A DNA stretch of 64,000 nt, taken from the NCBI GenBank assembly GCA_021613375.1, contig CM038714.1, positions 43,810,123 to 43,874,122 on the forward strand, written 5' to 3'. The DNA comes from Megaleporinus macrocephalus (Eukaryota; Chordata; Actinopteri; Characiformes; Anostomidae). The translations under genes were made by a program, and so were the position numbers. The number at the start of each line of letters is the position of its first letter. The stretch's first letter is position 1. The notes beneath the pieces are model-generated. The model saw only the letters and a list, made by a program, of their open reading frames with translations, had not been told where the DNA came from and did not search any database. Positions 45,931 to 56,900 of the stretch are shown piece by piece.

Positions 45931-46463
45931 GGAGGAGGTCTAGCTTTGCAGAAAGTTTTTAATCATTTAACTGTTGTAGGGCAATAACTTCACATACATT
46001 CATCTCATATATTCACCAAAACTTTCAAACTAAAGAAACGAGATACAAAAGTCTTACACCGGGAGGCTCTTATGTTTTGTTGTGGTGTCAGCGTTCACCA
46101 GCACTCACAAACTATTCACTGTTGAAGCTGATTGCTGAAGCTATACCCACTGTTGCCAACTCCTCAGTAAGGAAAGTCGCTATTGGCTGTCCTGAAAGTC
46201 GCTAGAAGTCGCCAAATGATGTAATCGCCTTATTTGCATCATGTCTACTTGCGTGTATTTGAAGCAATAACGTTGGAGAGACAAAAAGTGAGTAAAAAAA
46301 CTCTAAATATGTTAAAACTACAAATAAACTCTGAACAAATGAACTTATTCTGTAGATTCTTTTTTGTTGCCTTTAAAACAGGCCGTGTCACACTGAATCT
46401 AAGACTCATTTATATTTACATCCTGCTCTGTAGATAAAGGGGGCGGGACTTTAGGCACGCGCA
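45931..46463. other. intron sequence with a repeat trace
   Basis: Bases 46145-46225 (TGTTGCCAACTCCTC, AAAGTCGCTATTGGC, AAGTCGCTAGAAGTCGCC) resemble a common fish interspersed repeat with GTCGCTA motifs. Nothing else recognised. Confidence 0.35.
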
Positions 46464-46740
46464 GTGAGTGTAGTGGGTGGTGGAGTGGTGAGGGTCTGCT
46501 CTGACTGTGAGACTGAGCACTGTGAGTGTAGTGGGTGGTGGAGTGGTGAGGGTCTGCTCTGACTGTGAGACTGAGCACTGTGAGTGTAGTGGGTTGTGGA
46601 GTGGTGAGGGTCTGCTCTGACTGTGAGACTGAGCACTGTGAGTGTAGTGGGTGGTGGAGTGGTGAGGGTCTGCTCTGACTGTGAGACTGAGCATTGGGAG
46701 TGTAGTGGGTGGTGGAGTGGTGAGGGTCTGCTCTGACGAG
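46464..46740. repeat. 58-bp minisatellite, about 4.8 copies
   Basis: GTGAGTGTAGTGGGT recurs at 46464, 46522 and every 58 bases after that. Units are nearly identical, differing for example by GTTG versus GGTGG. The minus-strand frames (46399-46758, 46416-46694) are repeat artefacts. Confidence 0.95.
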
Positions 46741-48240
46741 GCTACAGTTTAATAACATACAGACGTATCACTGCAATAGCAAAGCACTGAAGTATGCTCA
46801 AATAAACGAAGCTACAGAGACTGGAGATTAAGACTGGTCTGAGTTCAGACTACAGTGCAATGCCAAACAAACTGTATATTGTTGTATAGGTAAAATCAGC
46901 CAATAATAAATGTATTACCAATTTTACACATAAAGAACAGATATTTCTAAGAAGAGTGTTTTATATGCTAATTGTAATTATATAATAATGTGAGAAGTAT
47001 TGCTCATGTCTGAGAACTGCATTGGGTTCTAGCTTCTTATGCCTCATGTCATTTTGAAAGCTGAATTTTGTACTTTAATTCAAACAGAGAAGACCAGTTT
47101 GCCTTTTATTATAGCCATGCAGCTCAAACTGCTACACTAGAAAAATAGAAAACAATACAACTATGGCTAGAATAAACAGGCAAAGCCAACCGTTAGCATG
47201 AGGACAATGAATTGCTGAGAGCGTTAGTGTCATTAGTGACTGGTTTGGGGCATTTTGGGCAGAGGCGAGGGGTTTGTTCAACCAGCCAAGCTTCATGGGA
47301 GGGTAGCACGGGGTGGCATCCTTTTTACTGTCAAAATGAATAGTGCCTCTTTTAGACGAGCTCTAAATGCTTAATACGCCACTGAGCAAAACCTGTGTAA
47401 ATATAACATTATCCCTGAAGGGCAACACGGTATAAAATGGCTTTAAAACAGCAGGCTGATTGCATTTATGATCAAACTTCTTTGCCCGTCGCTTCCAGTT
47501 AACGTCACATGGCAGCATCGGAGCCAACTTTAAAAATACTCATACTTTGGGGCTGCATTCAAACTACATACAGCACTAAGTAGTAGGAATGCATTGGCAC
47601 CTAATTCATAGTACACACTGCTATTGAGTCTGATAGCATAATAAATAACCTACTTGCTTGTAAATAAGCACAATGTGGCTTAAAACCTAGTCATTAAAAT
47701 AAAGCTGGTTAGCTTGGTATGAGTGTTGTTGCAGTGGAGAAGGGCGGAAGCTGGATTTGCTGTACAAAAAGACTGAACAGCATTTAAAATAACACGCTGA
47801 ATACAGAGTACTGAACAAACATGCTGAGAAATGGAGCTCTAGCAGCTCAGCTGTGGACAGTACCTGAAATCCTGCCTGCGCCGTGACCCAGGCTTCATAT
47901 TCACCTTCAGCTGTTACATTCTGGCACCTTTACAACTACAGTTACCTACTGCACAATTCAAAGTGGAACACAATATTCAAACGAGCTGATGAAGCAAAAG
48001 CCTCTTGACTTGACTTGGCGTAAACGAGGAAATCCACTCCGTCGTCTTTAATTACAGAGCTTGCAGGTTACCACCAATGCCAAACTCTCTGCTACCTTCA
48101 ACCAGGCTTAAGCAATAACAACCAGAATAGGTCAATTCATTGCGTTATACATGTCTATTTAAAATGATGTGCTATCAAGGATTCCCAGCGGCTAAATGTA
48201 CTCAAGCTCTGGTATTAAGTTCTGAGCATACTGCAGTTTA
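46741..48240. other. intron sequence, nothing recognised
   Basis: About 1.5 kb of AT-rich unique-looking DNA; no exon and no element end seen. Confidence 0.4.
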
Positions 48241-48375
48241 GTACACAGGCGTACCTCGAGGTACTTTGGTAAGCGCTGGCTGATGCAAACCTCGCTACAG
48301 TTACTATGAATAGCCAGATATTGAAGTTGTTTTACAAGCTACTCTCAATAAAAGGGGAACCTGAAAAACAAGCAG
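48241..48375 (+). repeat. local duplication, copy 1
   Basis: CTCGAGGTACTTTGG...ATGAATAGCCAGATATTGAAG...CTCTCAATAAAAGG aligns with 48764-48872 in the same orientation. Confidence 0.75.
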
Positions 48376-48433
48376 TGGTTAGATTATTTCACTTGGTGTT
48401 TATTAAATTTCCAAAAATGTACTTGTATGAAGT

Positions 48434-48650
48434 TGTAGCTGTGTCAGGCTAGCCTTAGGCTACAGATGGCATATCAGTATTGACGGGTATTGTTTTGGGG
48501 CATAACAGCAATTAATGCTGGATCAGATAATAGAGGGAAAATAAATGTGATGTGATATTGTTATATTGGGTGAGTGGCGTGTGATGCCACAAAAAACATT
48601 AAAAAAAAATCTTGGGCAATTCATAAGCAATTTTTTTAACAAATTCATAC

Positions 48651-48655
<5 letters not shown>
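48434..48655 (+). repeat. duplicated segment related to 52780-52990
   Basis: GTGTCAGGCTAGCCTTAGGC, CATCAGTATTGACGGG-like, GTGATGCCAC and TTCATAAGCAATTT have counterparts, in the same order, at 52793-52960. Both copies run into a TA-rich tract and then a GTTGGTCAATAGGATAT / GTTGATCAATAGAATAT word. Confidence 0.75.

Positions 48656-48745
<90 letters not shown>
48656..48745. repeat. (TA)n microsatellite
   Basis: About 45 uninterrupted TA units. At the equivalent place of the related segment (52990-53025) only a short degenerate TA tract is present. Confidence 0.97.
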
Positions 48746-48748
<3 letters not shown>

Positions 48749-48763
48749 TAGTTGGTCAATAGG

Positions 48764-48872
48764 ATATACTCAAGGTATCACTTGGCTGACGCAAACCTTG
48801 ATGCAGTTCCTATGGATAGCCAGATATTTCAAGTTGTTCTACAAGCTTCTCTCAATAAAAGGAAATAAAAAG
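48764..48872 (+). repeat. local duplication, copy 2
   Basis: Partner of 48241-48375, offset about 520 bases, with scattered differences. Confidence 0.75.
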
Positions 48873-49893
48873 ATTTATTTTACTTGATGTTTATGTAATT
48901 GTAGGTAATGTTTTTACAGCTTCACAACTCAAGACATTTCCACTTCACAATAACAGCCCTTACAGTTGTCTAGGGCAGCTCTAGCAAGCATGAATGTAAC
49001 TTGTTAGAAAGATAGAAACCAAGTTCAAGTCCATTTCACTTTACTGCCAGTGTTTCTCTACAGAGCTTGCAAGGCTGTATGTTTGACTGTAATGCATCAG
49101 TTAATTATGTACAGACAAATCATATAATTATTAATAAGAAAAGGTGTCCTTTTTGGCCCTGTAGTATACTAAGGCAAGGGCCATTCCGTATTGCAACATT
49201 TGCTACAACGTGTCTGTCCCTCTTTTTTTTTTCACGTATCATTTCTCTACAGACTGCATGGAATTATTATACTGCAGAAATCTCACAGCCTGAGCTTCCG
49301 CACTGGAAGAACTATAAACATCCAGTGACAGTCCTAGCCAAAACAAAAACAGTGGGACACGATGAAGCATAAGCTGCAGCTCATATTCACAAACAGAGTC
49401 ACATCCTATGCTTATATGCTTTTCTCCACACTGTTTATTCAGTCGTTTCTTAGGTCAGCAAACATGCGGCATCTTTTACTGGACAGGCTGCTGTGATATT
49501 GACTGTGACTTCTTAAGTCCCTTTTACTGCAAGAAGATGAGAAAATATCATGAACTATTGTTTCCGGAAAGACTGAGTTTTAAAAGGGACCCTCTAGCTT
49601 TCAGTGTTAAACTGTTTTTTTCCCCCCACATCTTTACCTTCAGTACAGCATCACTACTATACACTGCACGCAGTAACAACACTCCTTATCAATTCAATGT
49701 AAAGGGGCGGAGCTAAACCTCTACACGGGCAGTTAAACAAAAAGACCCAAAACAAACTGAAAAAAAAACCAAACCAAACCAAACTGGATTGAATCAAATT
49801 TATTATTAATTAATTAAAATTAATTGAATCTCAGCAAGCTGAACCAAACTGAACTGAATCAAACCAAACTTAATAAAAAAATCCAAACATTTC

Positions 49894-49894
<1 letters not shown>
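48873..49894. other. intron sequence, nothing recognised
   Basis: Frames at 49067-49372 and 49408-49716 (+) show no recognised domain. A short AAACC-rich stretch lies at 49765-49785. Confidence 0.35.

Positions 49895-49934
<40 letters not shown>
49895..49934. repeat. (TAGA)n microsatellite
   Basis: About ten tetranucleotide units. Confidence 0.95.
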
Positions 49935-50797
49935 AAAAACTTTACAGGAGAGACTAAAAACAGTCTTTTCTTTTCATGCAGGTAAATGGAACCAGAATAC
50001 TTTACAAGCTATTTTGAAGCATATCTATTGGTGAATTCATCAAAAATTCTTTACACAATGTAAACAGCAACTGCTTCATTCAAATGCTGTAGAAAAAGAA
50101 ATATAAAAATTTTCATGTTTTTTCAAGAGGTACATGTTTTTCTTTGGACAGCGACATATATATATATAGTATTTGAGGGTTTATGTGATTATATGAAATA
50201 TAGGCTGCGCTATAACTAAAGCCCACATTTTGAAACATGAACGGAGGTTTTGTACTGTCATTCTCATTTTGTTTCAAACCTAAACTTACAAGGAAGAGCA
50301 ACAAAAAGGTTATCAGCCAGTTTATTATGTGTGATCATTCAGCTCGTGGTATCCAGCCTCCACACATTGTACCAATAAACCTGTAAGCAGGGAGAGGACA
50401 GCGAGTCGCACGGCCCAGCACTTCAAACAAACATTGTGTGGCTGTGCTTGATCATTCAAAAGACTGCGCTGCTATAAATAATGCATCTGTTTTCCTTCTC
50501 TAGCCACGGCACAACATCACATCAGACAAAATGAGCTGCTGGATCTGCGGGGAATAGGGAACGCCGCTCGACCTTTGTTTGAAATGCATTGAAAAATTAG
50601 ACACTCAGTCAGTCAAAAAGCCAGGCTCAGGAGGGTGTACTCCTCAAAAGTTAGAGAGCGCCCCCTGGAGTCCGGCATGGGGAATTTGCATTACTCCAGA
50701 GCACAAATTGATGATGTGCAAAAGGTTTGAAGTGAAAATGCATAACTGTATTTCTGAAAAGTTAACTTCTAAAAAGTACATGCCCAAAAGTATCTAC
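49935..50797. other. intron sequence, nothing recognised
   Basis: Contains words (CTTTACAGGAGAGAC, TTTTTCTTTGGACAGCGAC) shared with the repeat family at 51748-52236, so a diverged member may be present. No exon. Confidence 0.35.
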
Positions 50798-51317
50798 ACC
50801 TGCTAATCCAACATTCCTCCAGCATAGTAATGGGAAGTACGATCCTTTTACAGCAGTAACAGTCTTGGCATTAGAAGGATCTCCATCACTAAGCAGCTTC
50901 ATACCCCTCCAGCCAGCGCATGGCATTGAGTATTGAGATTTTAAGCGGTTTTAAACTTAGGCTGTTCGAAACTTGCTTGAAATTTGATTTTATTTAAGTT
51001 CCATAATGCAAAGCCGCTTCAATCTTAGCCACTTCACAAAGCAAGTTTCATGAAACTTATTCAAATAATGTTAATGCATTACAAGAACAAGAAAGAAAGA
51101 AAAAACAAAGAATTGTTAATGTTGAAAAGAAAAGTTTCATCTGATTTATATACTTTGTCCATGGTTGGTGTTTTGTCAGGTCATGAGAACAAATATGAGT
51201 TTGCTGAACAAACCTTTTCTGTACACTAGCTGAGCTGGCTTATCTAGTCAGATAACAGTATAATATCAGACAAAATACTATGCAGGTGTCTTTTACCCAA
51301 CTAGGTACATACATTAA
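50798..51317 (+). repeat. tandem segmental duplication 1, copy 1
   Basis: CACCTGCTAATCCAACATTC, GCATTAGAAGGATCTCCATC and AAATATGAGTTTGCTGAAC recur in the same order in 51327-51666. Confidence 0.92.
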
Positions 51318-51326
51318 GTTTTGTCT

Positions 51327-51666
51327 GCACCTGCTAATCCAACATTCCTCCAGCATAGTAATGGGAAGTACGCCCCTTTTACAGCAGTAACAGTCTTGGC
51401 ATTAGAAGGATCTCCATCACTAAGCAGCTTCATACCCCTCCAGCCAGCGCATGGCATTGAGTATTGAGATATTAAGCCAGTTTTAAACTTTGGCTGTTTA
51501 AAACGTGCTTGAAATTTGATTTTATTTAAGTTCCATAACAAATATGAGTTTGCTGAACAAACCTTTTCTGTACAACAGCTGAGCTCGCTTGTCTAATCAG
51601 ATAACAGTATAATATCAGAAAAATTACTATGCAGGTGTCTTTCACCCAACTAGGTACATACATTAG
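51327..51666 (+). repeat. tandem segmental duplication 1, copy 2
   Basis: About 180 bases shorter than copy 1 because the segment between TTTAAGTTCCATAA and AAATATGAG is missing. Identity is otherwise high. The minus frame at 51314-51541 is not a gene. Confidence 0.92.
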
Positions 51667-51747
51667 GGTGTAAATGTACCTACAAATGCATTATGATCTC
51701 ATGTCTTAAAACAGGACAATAAAATAAAAGCATAGTAAAGGCAGGAT

Positions 51748-52236
51748 GCCTTTTATATTGTGTGAGAATTTAAAGATGAATGGACCAATAGAAATGCTCC
51801 AAAATAGCTTGGATATAAAATTCTGGTTCCATTGACTTCCATTGAAAGTAAATACTGTTTTGGGCCTCTCCTATAAAACTGCCATTTTAAAGATACCTGT
51901 TTTTCATTGGACAGCGACGATACACTCTAGTTGTCACTATATGTGGTGCACAACGTTAATATGTGGTGAACACCACATGGGAGTAGATGGTTATATGACT
52001 TTAAACATTTGAGACGAAGCCGCAGGTCAGAGCGTGACGTGTCCTTTCCAATGAGCCCTGCATGACATTCCCAGCCTTCAGGAAACCAGAGATCCGGACC
52101 CCTGAATCTAGTACATTTATATTTGGTGTTGGTGCATCCTAGGCTGCACTGCTGAGATGCTTGTCCAGAGATATTTGAAGTAACTGACTGCAGACTTTAC
52201 AGGATTATAGGCCATTAGGCCTCGTCTCCGACGACA
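51748..52236 (+). repeat. segmental duplication 2, copy 1
   Basis: From GCCTTTTATATTGTGTGAGA to TCGTCTCCGACGACA, the segment repeats at 53124-53659 at high identity. It contains GAATGGACCAATAGAAATGC, which also occurs inverted near 60975-61000 and 62660-62690, so the segment includes a dispersed element. Confidence 0.93.
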
Positions 52237-53123
52237 GAAAACTGGAAACAACGATACAATAAAAGCGTAATAGAGACATGAAGTGTGTCTACACACCTTA
52301 ATTGTACCCTATTCCATAGCAGTTATAGTTTATGTTCTGAAGGTGTAGTTCAGTACTCTTTTTCTAAATGTGCCACCATTTGTTCTTCTTTGTTAGCGGC
52401 TGATTTGGTGATCTGCATAGCTAAGTTCTTCATTATCTCCTCCCCTGATGCCCCCTAATTTTATACAGAGCCTGCATTCCTTTGGGATCCACATGATGAA
52501 AATAATTAGAGAACAGTGCTTCTCACAGCCCTTCTAGGACAGAACGAGCGGAACACCAAGCACCAATGCGCTGGACACTTCATTTGTTTTAATATACTGA
52601 ATAAAAACTCTTCCTTCTGTCTGATACTGGCATTTCTAACAAGTACACTGACTGACTGAAACAAATAGACACTCCTAGTGCAGATCACTTTATCTCTCAA
52701 GAATAAACTGAACGAGTTGCATTTGAATTGCTAAGTGTCAAGTTGCACCAAAATGCTGTGGCATGCAACTAGTTGCATGAACCTGTAGGCGTGTCAGGCC
52801 AACCTCAGGCCACAGATGACATCAGTATTGACGGGAATTGTTATACAGCTGATAACAGCAAATGATACAGGACTGGATAACAGAGGAAACAGCATTTAGT
52901 CATATTGCGTACATGTCAGGTGATGCCACTTGAAACATTTTACTTCATAAGCAATTTCTTTATTCAATTCATAAATGTATCTACATATCTATATAGCCTA
53001 TATCTATATATATATATAATTCTTAGTCTTAGTAGTTGATCAATAGAATATATAATCGCTGTCCACAGAACATACATGTATACATCGATTTTTATTTTTC
53101 TGTATCATTTGAACACGACAGCT
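52237..53123. other. intron sequence, partly duplicated
   Basis: Bases 52780-53060 are the partner of 48434-48775. The remainder is unique-looking. The minus frame at 52506-52700 has no recognised domain. Confidence 0.45.
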
Positions 53124-53659
53124 GCCTTTTATATTGTGTGAGAATTTAAAGACGAATGGACCAATAGAAATGCTCCAAAACAGCTTGGATATAAAATTCT
53201 GGTTCCATTAACTTCTATTGAAAGTAAAGACTGTTTTGGGCCTCTCCTATAAAGCTGCCATTTTTAAGATACCTGTTTTTCATTCGACAGCGACGATATA
53301 CTCTAGGTGTCACTATCAGTAATATGTGGTGCACAACGTTAGATAATTTTTTAAAGCTGACAGTCATGTAAACACTCATGACATCATGAACACCACATGG
53401 GAGGAGATGCTTATCTGACTTTAAACATTTGAGACGAAGCCGCAGGTCAGAGCGTGACGTGTCCTTTCCAATGAGCCCTGCATGACATTCCCAGCCTTCA
53501 GGAAACCAGAGATCCGGACCCCTGAATCTAGCACATTTATATATTTGGTGTTGGCACCCCCTAGGCTGCACTGTTGTGATGCTCGTCCGGAGAAATTTGA
53601 AGTAACTGACTGCAAACTTTACAGGATTATAGGCCATTAGGCCTCGTCTCCGACGACAC
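53124..53659 (+). repeat. segmental duplication 2, copy 2
   Basis: Partner of 51748-52236 with about 45 extra bases around 53340-53385. The 140-codon minus frame at 53215-53637 lies wholly inside this repeat; copy 1 does not keep it open, so it is not called a gene. Confidence 0.93.
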
Positions 53660-54556
53660 GGGAATTTTTATGGCAGGCTTTAGAAAACTGGGAACAACAG
53701 CATTCAGTGTTTAATGTTTGCAGCACTGTAGATCAGCAGAGAAACATTAGAATTAAGTCAAAGCCTCCAGATCAGTAGCGCGTGCCCTTTCCAACCAGCC
53801 GTGAATTGAATTGATTACAGAGAACCACCTGGCTCCTCACCTGTTGTCTTCTCTGAGGTGTATATGTAGTTAGTGTCATAATCATGTGATCAATCGAATC
53901 CATGCTTAAAGCGTCCTTGCAGAGCCACAGGCTATCAAACCCTAATCAGTATTACTAAAAAAAATAAATAATAAAAATAAATAAGAGAAAGAGAAAGCAG
54001 TATTCTGCCGTCTCCGCCTTCCGCTCATATGCGGCTTCTCCGGAGCGTCCTATTCTATTAGTAATGCTTTTCAGGGAGACTACAAAAGACGAGCGAACGC
54101 CTGTGTCAGCAAAGGGTGAGAGAGACAGATAAAGCGGGAAAAAAAGAGAGAGAGAGGGAGAGAGACAGTGAAGAAGGATGGAGGAGGAGGATGATGTGCG
54201 TGTTAAACACAGTGACAGCGAAACTTTGCCCACTTTCCCACGCGCTGCTTTATCTCTCCTGCCCCAGTAACTCCGATAGCTCCGACAGAGGATGAATATT
54301 TCATTGAGCGCTTATGGGCTAATGGAAGTGACTGCCTTCTCACCACTGAAACTCTGCTGTCTCACCGCGCTCAGTGGAACTCCACCATCAGCTCATCTCA
54401 GGAGCGAGCGACAGCAGCGCAGTAGAGACAACAAGACTAAAAGAAGAGAGGGGTGGGAAAAGGTGGGGGGGAAGGAGAAAGAGAGAGAGAGGGTGGGTGT
54501 GTGTGTGTAAGAGCGAGAGAGAGAATTCAGTTATGTTCAGTGCATTGGAAATGATG

Positions 54557-54557
<1 letters not shown>
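53660..54557. other. intron sequence with CpG-mixed block
   Basis: Bases 53995-54320 mix CpG words (CGTCTCCGCCTTCCGC, GAGCGAACGCC) with TATTAGTAATGC and CATTGAGCGC. No repeat or exon recognised; possibly regulatory. GA-rich simple sequence lies at 54118-54170 and 54440-54520. Confidence 0.3.

Positions 54558-54591
<34 letters not shown>
54558..54591. repeat. (GA)n microsatellite
   Basis: About 16 GA units. Confidence 0.93.
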
Positions 54592-54819
54592 AAAGTGAGG
54601 TACAGTCGCAGGGTCTTCTGCACTGATTACTAATAGAACGTGGTCTGATTGTTATCTAAGCCACCATCCAACTAAACTAATAACTCACAATCACTTGTAC
54701 TTCTCGTTTCTTTTAATAAGCATCTCGAGTAACGTCCACAGTGCAGGCTAGAAAACGTAAGTGAGCCTCAGTTTTAATGACTTCCCCAGAGCTGATTGGT
54801 GAAAGGTGTTGAGATAAGG

Positions 54820-55568
54820 TTGGAAGTGTGTGTTGCAAAGCTGCTTCACCAATGAAATACAGGCAGCCTGCAAAGCCTGCTTGGTGACCGACCTGTTCTT
54901 TCAAGAGTTCACTCATGTTCCTCCACTGCTGCGCTCCCTTCACTGGCTTCCTGTAGCTGCTCGCAATTAAAAGATGCCTCCAAAGCCAGGAATGGACCAG
55001 CTCCTCCACACTTTATGACAATGGTCAAAAGCTGATCCACACCTCGAGCCCTTCGCGCTTCAAGTATGGTTTGGCTTGTCCGCCATCCCTCAAGATTCAT
55101 GGAAGACACGCGACAAATGCTTCTCTGTCCTGGCACCTAGATGGTGGAACGAACTTCCACTGGCTGTCCGAACAGCGAACTCTCTCGCGGTCTTTAAACG
55201 CAGACTGAAGACCACCATCTCTTTGTGAAGTACTTATAAGCACTGATCTACTGAAGCATTGATATAAACTGTAATTGCACTTGATCTTCTAGGAACTCTG
55301 GATAAGTATAGCACTGATACTGTATGTATTCTTGTATTTATTCTCTTCTCTGTAGGTGTTCCAGTCTTGCTAGGTATTGCTCTGTGTCTAATTTTATATT
55401 TCGTTGTCTTCTTTCTAGGTATTAGCACTGGCACTTGTTTATGGCAGTGTTTAAGCTTGAGTAGTTTAGACTGAAACCTGTTTGTACTAGATAGAGATAC
55501 ATACTCTGACTGAATACCAAGCACTTATGGATAAGAGCGTCTGCTAAATGCCATAAATGTAAATGTAA
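54820..55568 (+). pseudogene. L2-like LINE, 3' end with ORF2 remnant
   Basis: The plus strand holds remnants of the reverse-transcriptase ORF C terminus: LHWLPVAA at about 54940-54963, then WNELPLAVRTANSLAVFKRR and LKTTIS up to 55225. The frame is shifted and carries stops. The 3' end is TGGATAAGAGCGTCTGCTAA followed by ATGCCATAAATGTAAATGTAA, the tail of fish L2-type LINEs. It is 5'-truncated, as is usual for LINE copies, and inactive. The minus-strand frames in this stretch are shadows. Confidence 0.85.
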
Positions 55569-56410
55569 GAAAACTTTTAAGAGATACCCATGAAGCTGGA
55601 GAAGGCTACAACAGCATTGCTAAAGACCTGAGTGTCCACGCTTAGACAAACCTTCGACTGATTAAGAAAATTCAGGACTGTGGCTGCTCTCTCTAGGGGT
55701 GAGTGTCCTGTTAAGGTCACGCCAAAGGCACAAGAAGCAGTTCTGAAAGAGGTGAGAAAGAAACCGAAGTTAAAGGCCTACAGACTCTACGAACTATAAA
55801 AACCTCTGTTAATGTGCCCACTATCAGACAAACACCATAAAAGACTGGTGTTGATGTATATTGAAAAATAAGTCATTAAATACTGTGTTGCTTCCCAAGT
55901 TTGTCCAAGACCACTGAGGTTTTCCATAATGCTTCTGGGAAAATGTTCTATGGACAGATGAAATACACAACTGTGAAGCATGGTGGAGGGAGTGTTATGA
56001 TAGGGGGCTGCTCTGCTGTCTCAGCACTTTGCAAGGGAACCATGGATCCACATGTGCATTGAAATATAAACCTAAGGGTAGCAGTCCATGACCCTCAGGC
56101 TCAAGGGATATTGGGTGAAGCAACAAATGACCCAAACCACACAACGAAATCAACTAAATCAACCAAAGAACAGTTGAAAATAAGAGTTGGAATAGTTTGG
56201 AACCCTGGCAAGATGCTGTGGTATGATCCAAATAGGGCTGTGCAAGCCAGTCATCTTATTGGCAGCTCAAGGAAACATTTGATGGAGGTGATGCTGTTAT
56301 CTAGCCTGCACTGTGGATGCTGCTCAATGCACTCAATAATAGACAAGTGCAACTGTTTGTGTGTTCTTAGTTTAGTTAGTTCGGGTGTGTCTCTGATTGC
56401 CACCTAGAGA
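55569..56410 (+). pseudogene. decayed Tc1-like transposase
   Basis: Just after the LINE tail the plus strand shows broken Tc1 transposase: KAQEAVLKEV at 55725-55755, TGGACAGATGAAAT (the region of the first catalytic aspartate) near 55950, and a glycine/tryptophan-rich GGGAGTGTTATGATAGGGGG block near 55985. Many stops and shifts. The ends could not be placed, and the right boundary is approximate. Confidence 0.75.
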
Positions 56411-56704
56411 ACAACCTGACCACATGTGATTAGTAATTCATTCAGAAATCCAGAAAATCCTAGAGGGTTCACTCACTTCTTCTTTCAACTGTAGACAAAG
56501 GGAGAGAAGGAGACAGGTAGACACAGACAGGGGGAGAGAGCAAGAGGAGGAGAGAGACGGACAATGACTCTGCCAAGAGAGAGAGGAGTGAGAGAGCACA
56601 ACAGATAGAGGGGGTGAGTCGCGCCTTTCAATTAAATGTTTCATTTACTCCTTAATTCCTCTTATTCAGAAATGCATTTGCTAAGATTTGCAGCAGCTGG
56701 GTAG

Positions 56705-56705
<1 letters not shown>

Positions 56706-56762
<57 letters not shown>
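56706..56762. repeat. (TG)n microsatellite
   Basis: About 28 TG units; the CVCVCV-type frame across it is an artefact. Confidence 0.97.
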
Positions 56763-56764
<2 letters not shown>

Positions 56765-56900
56765 ACGTAATGGATGGGGATCTGCTGCTCTGCTCCTGGG
56801 CCGCGCTTGCTCACAGTAATGGGCCATCATTGGCTACTGATGACTGCAGCTTGTCACTGCTAATGGGAGATGTGTGTGTTATTTCACAGCTGAAGACAGT

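Noticed and set aside
53215..53637. 140-codon minus-strand frame
   Set aside because: Lies inside segmental duplication 2, and the homologous segment at 51748-52236 does not keep the frame open. No known domain.
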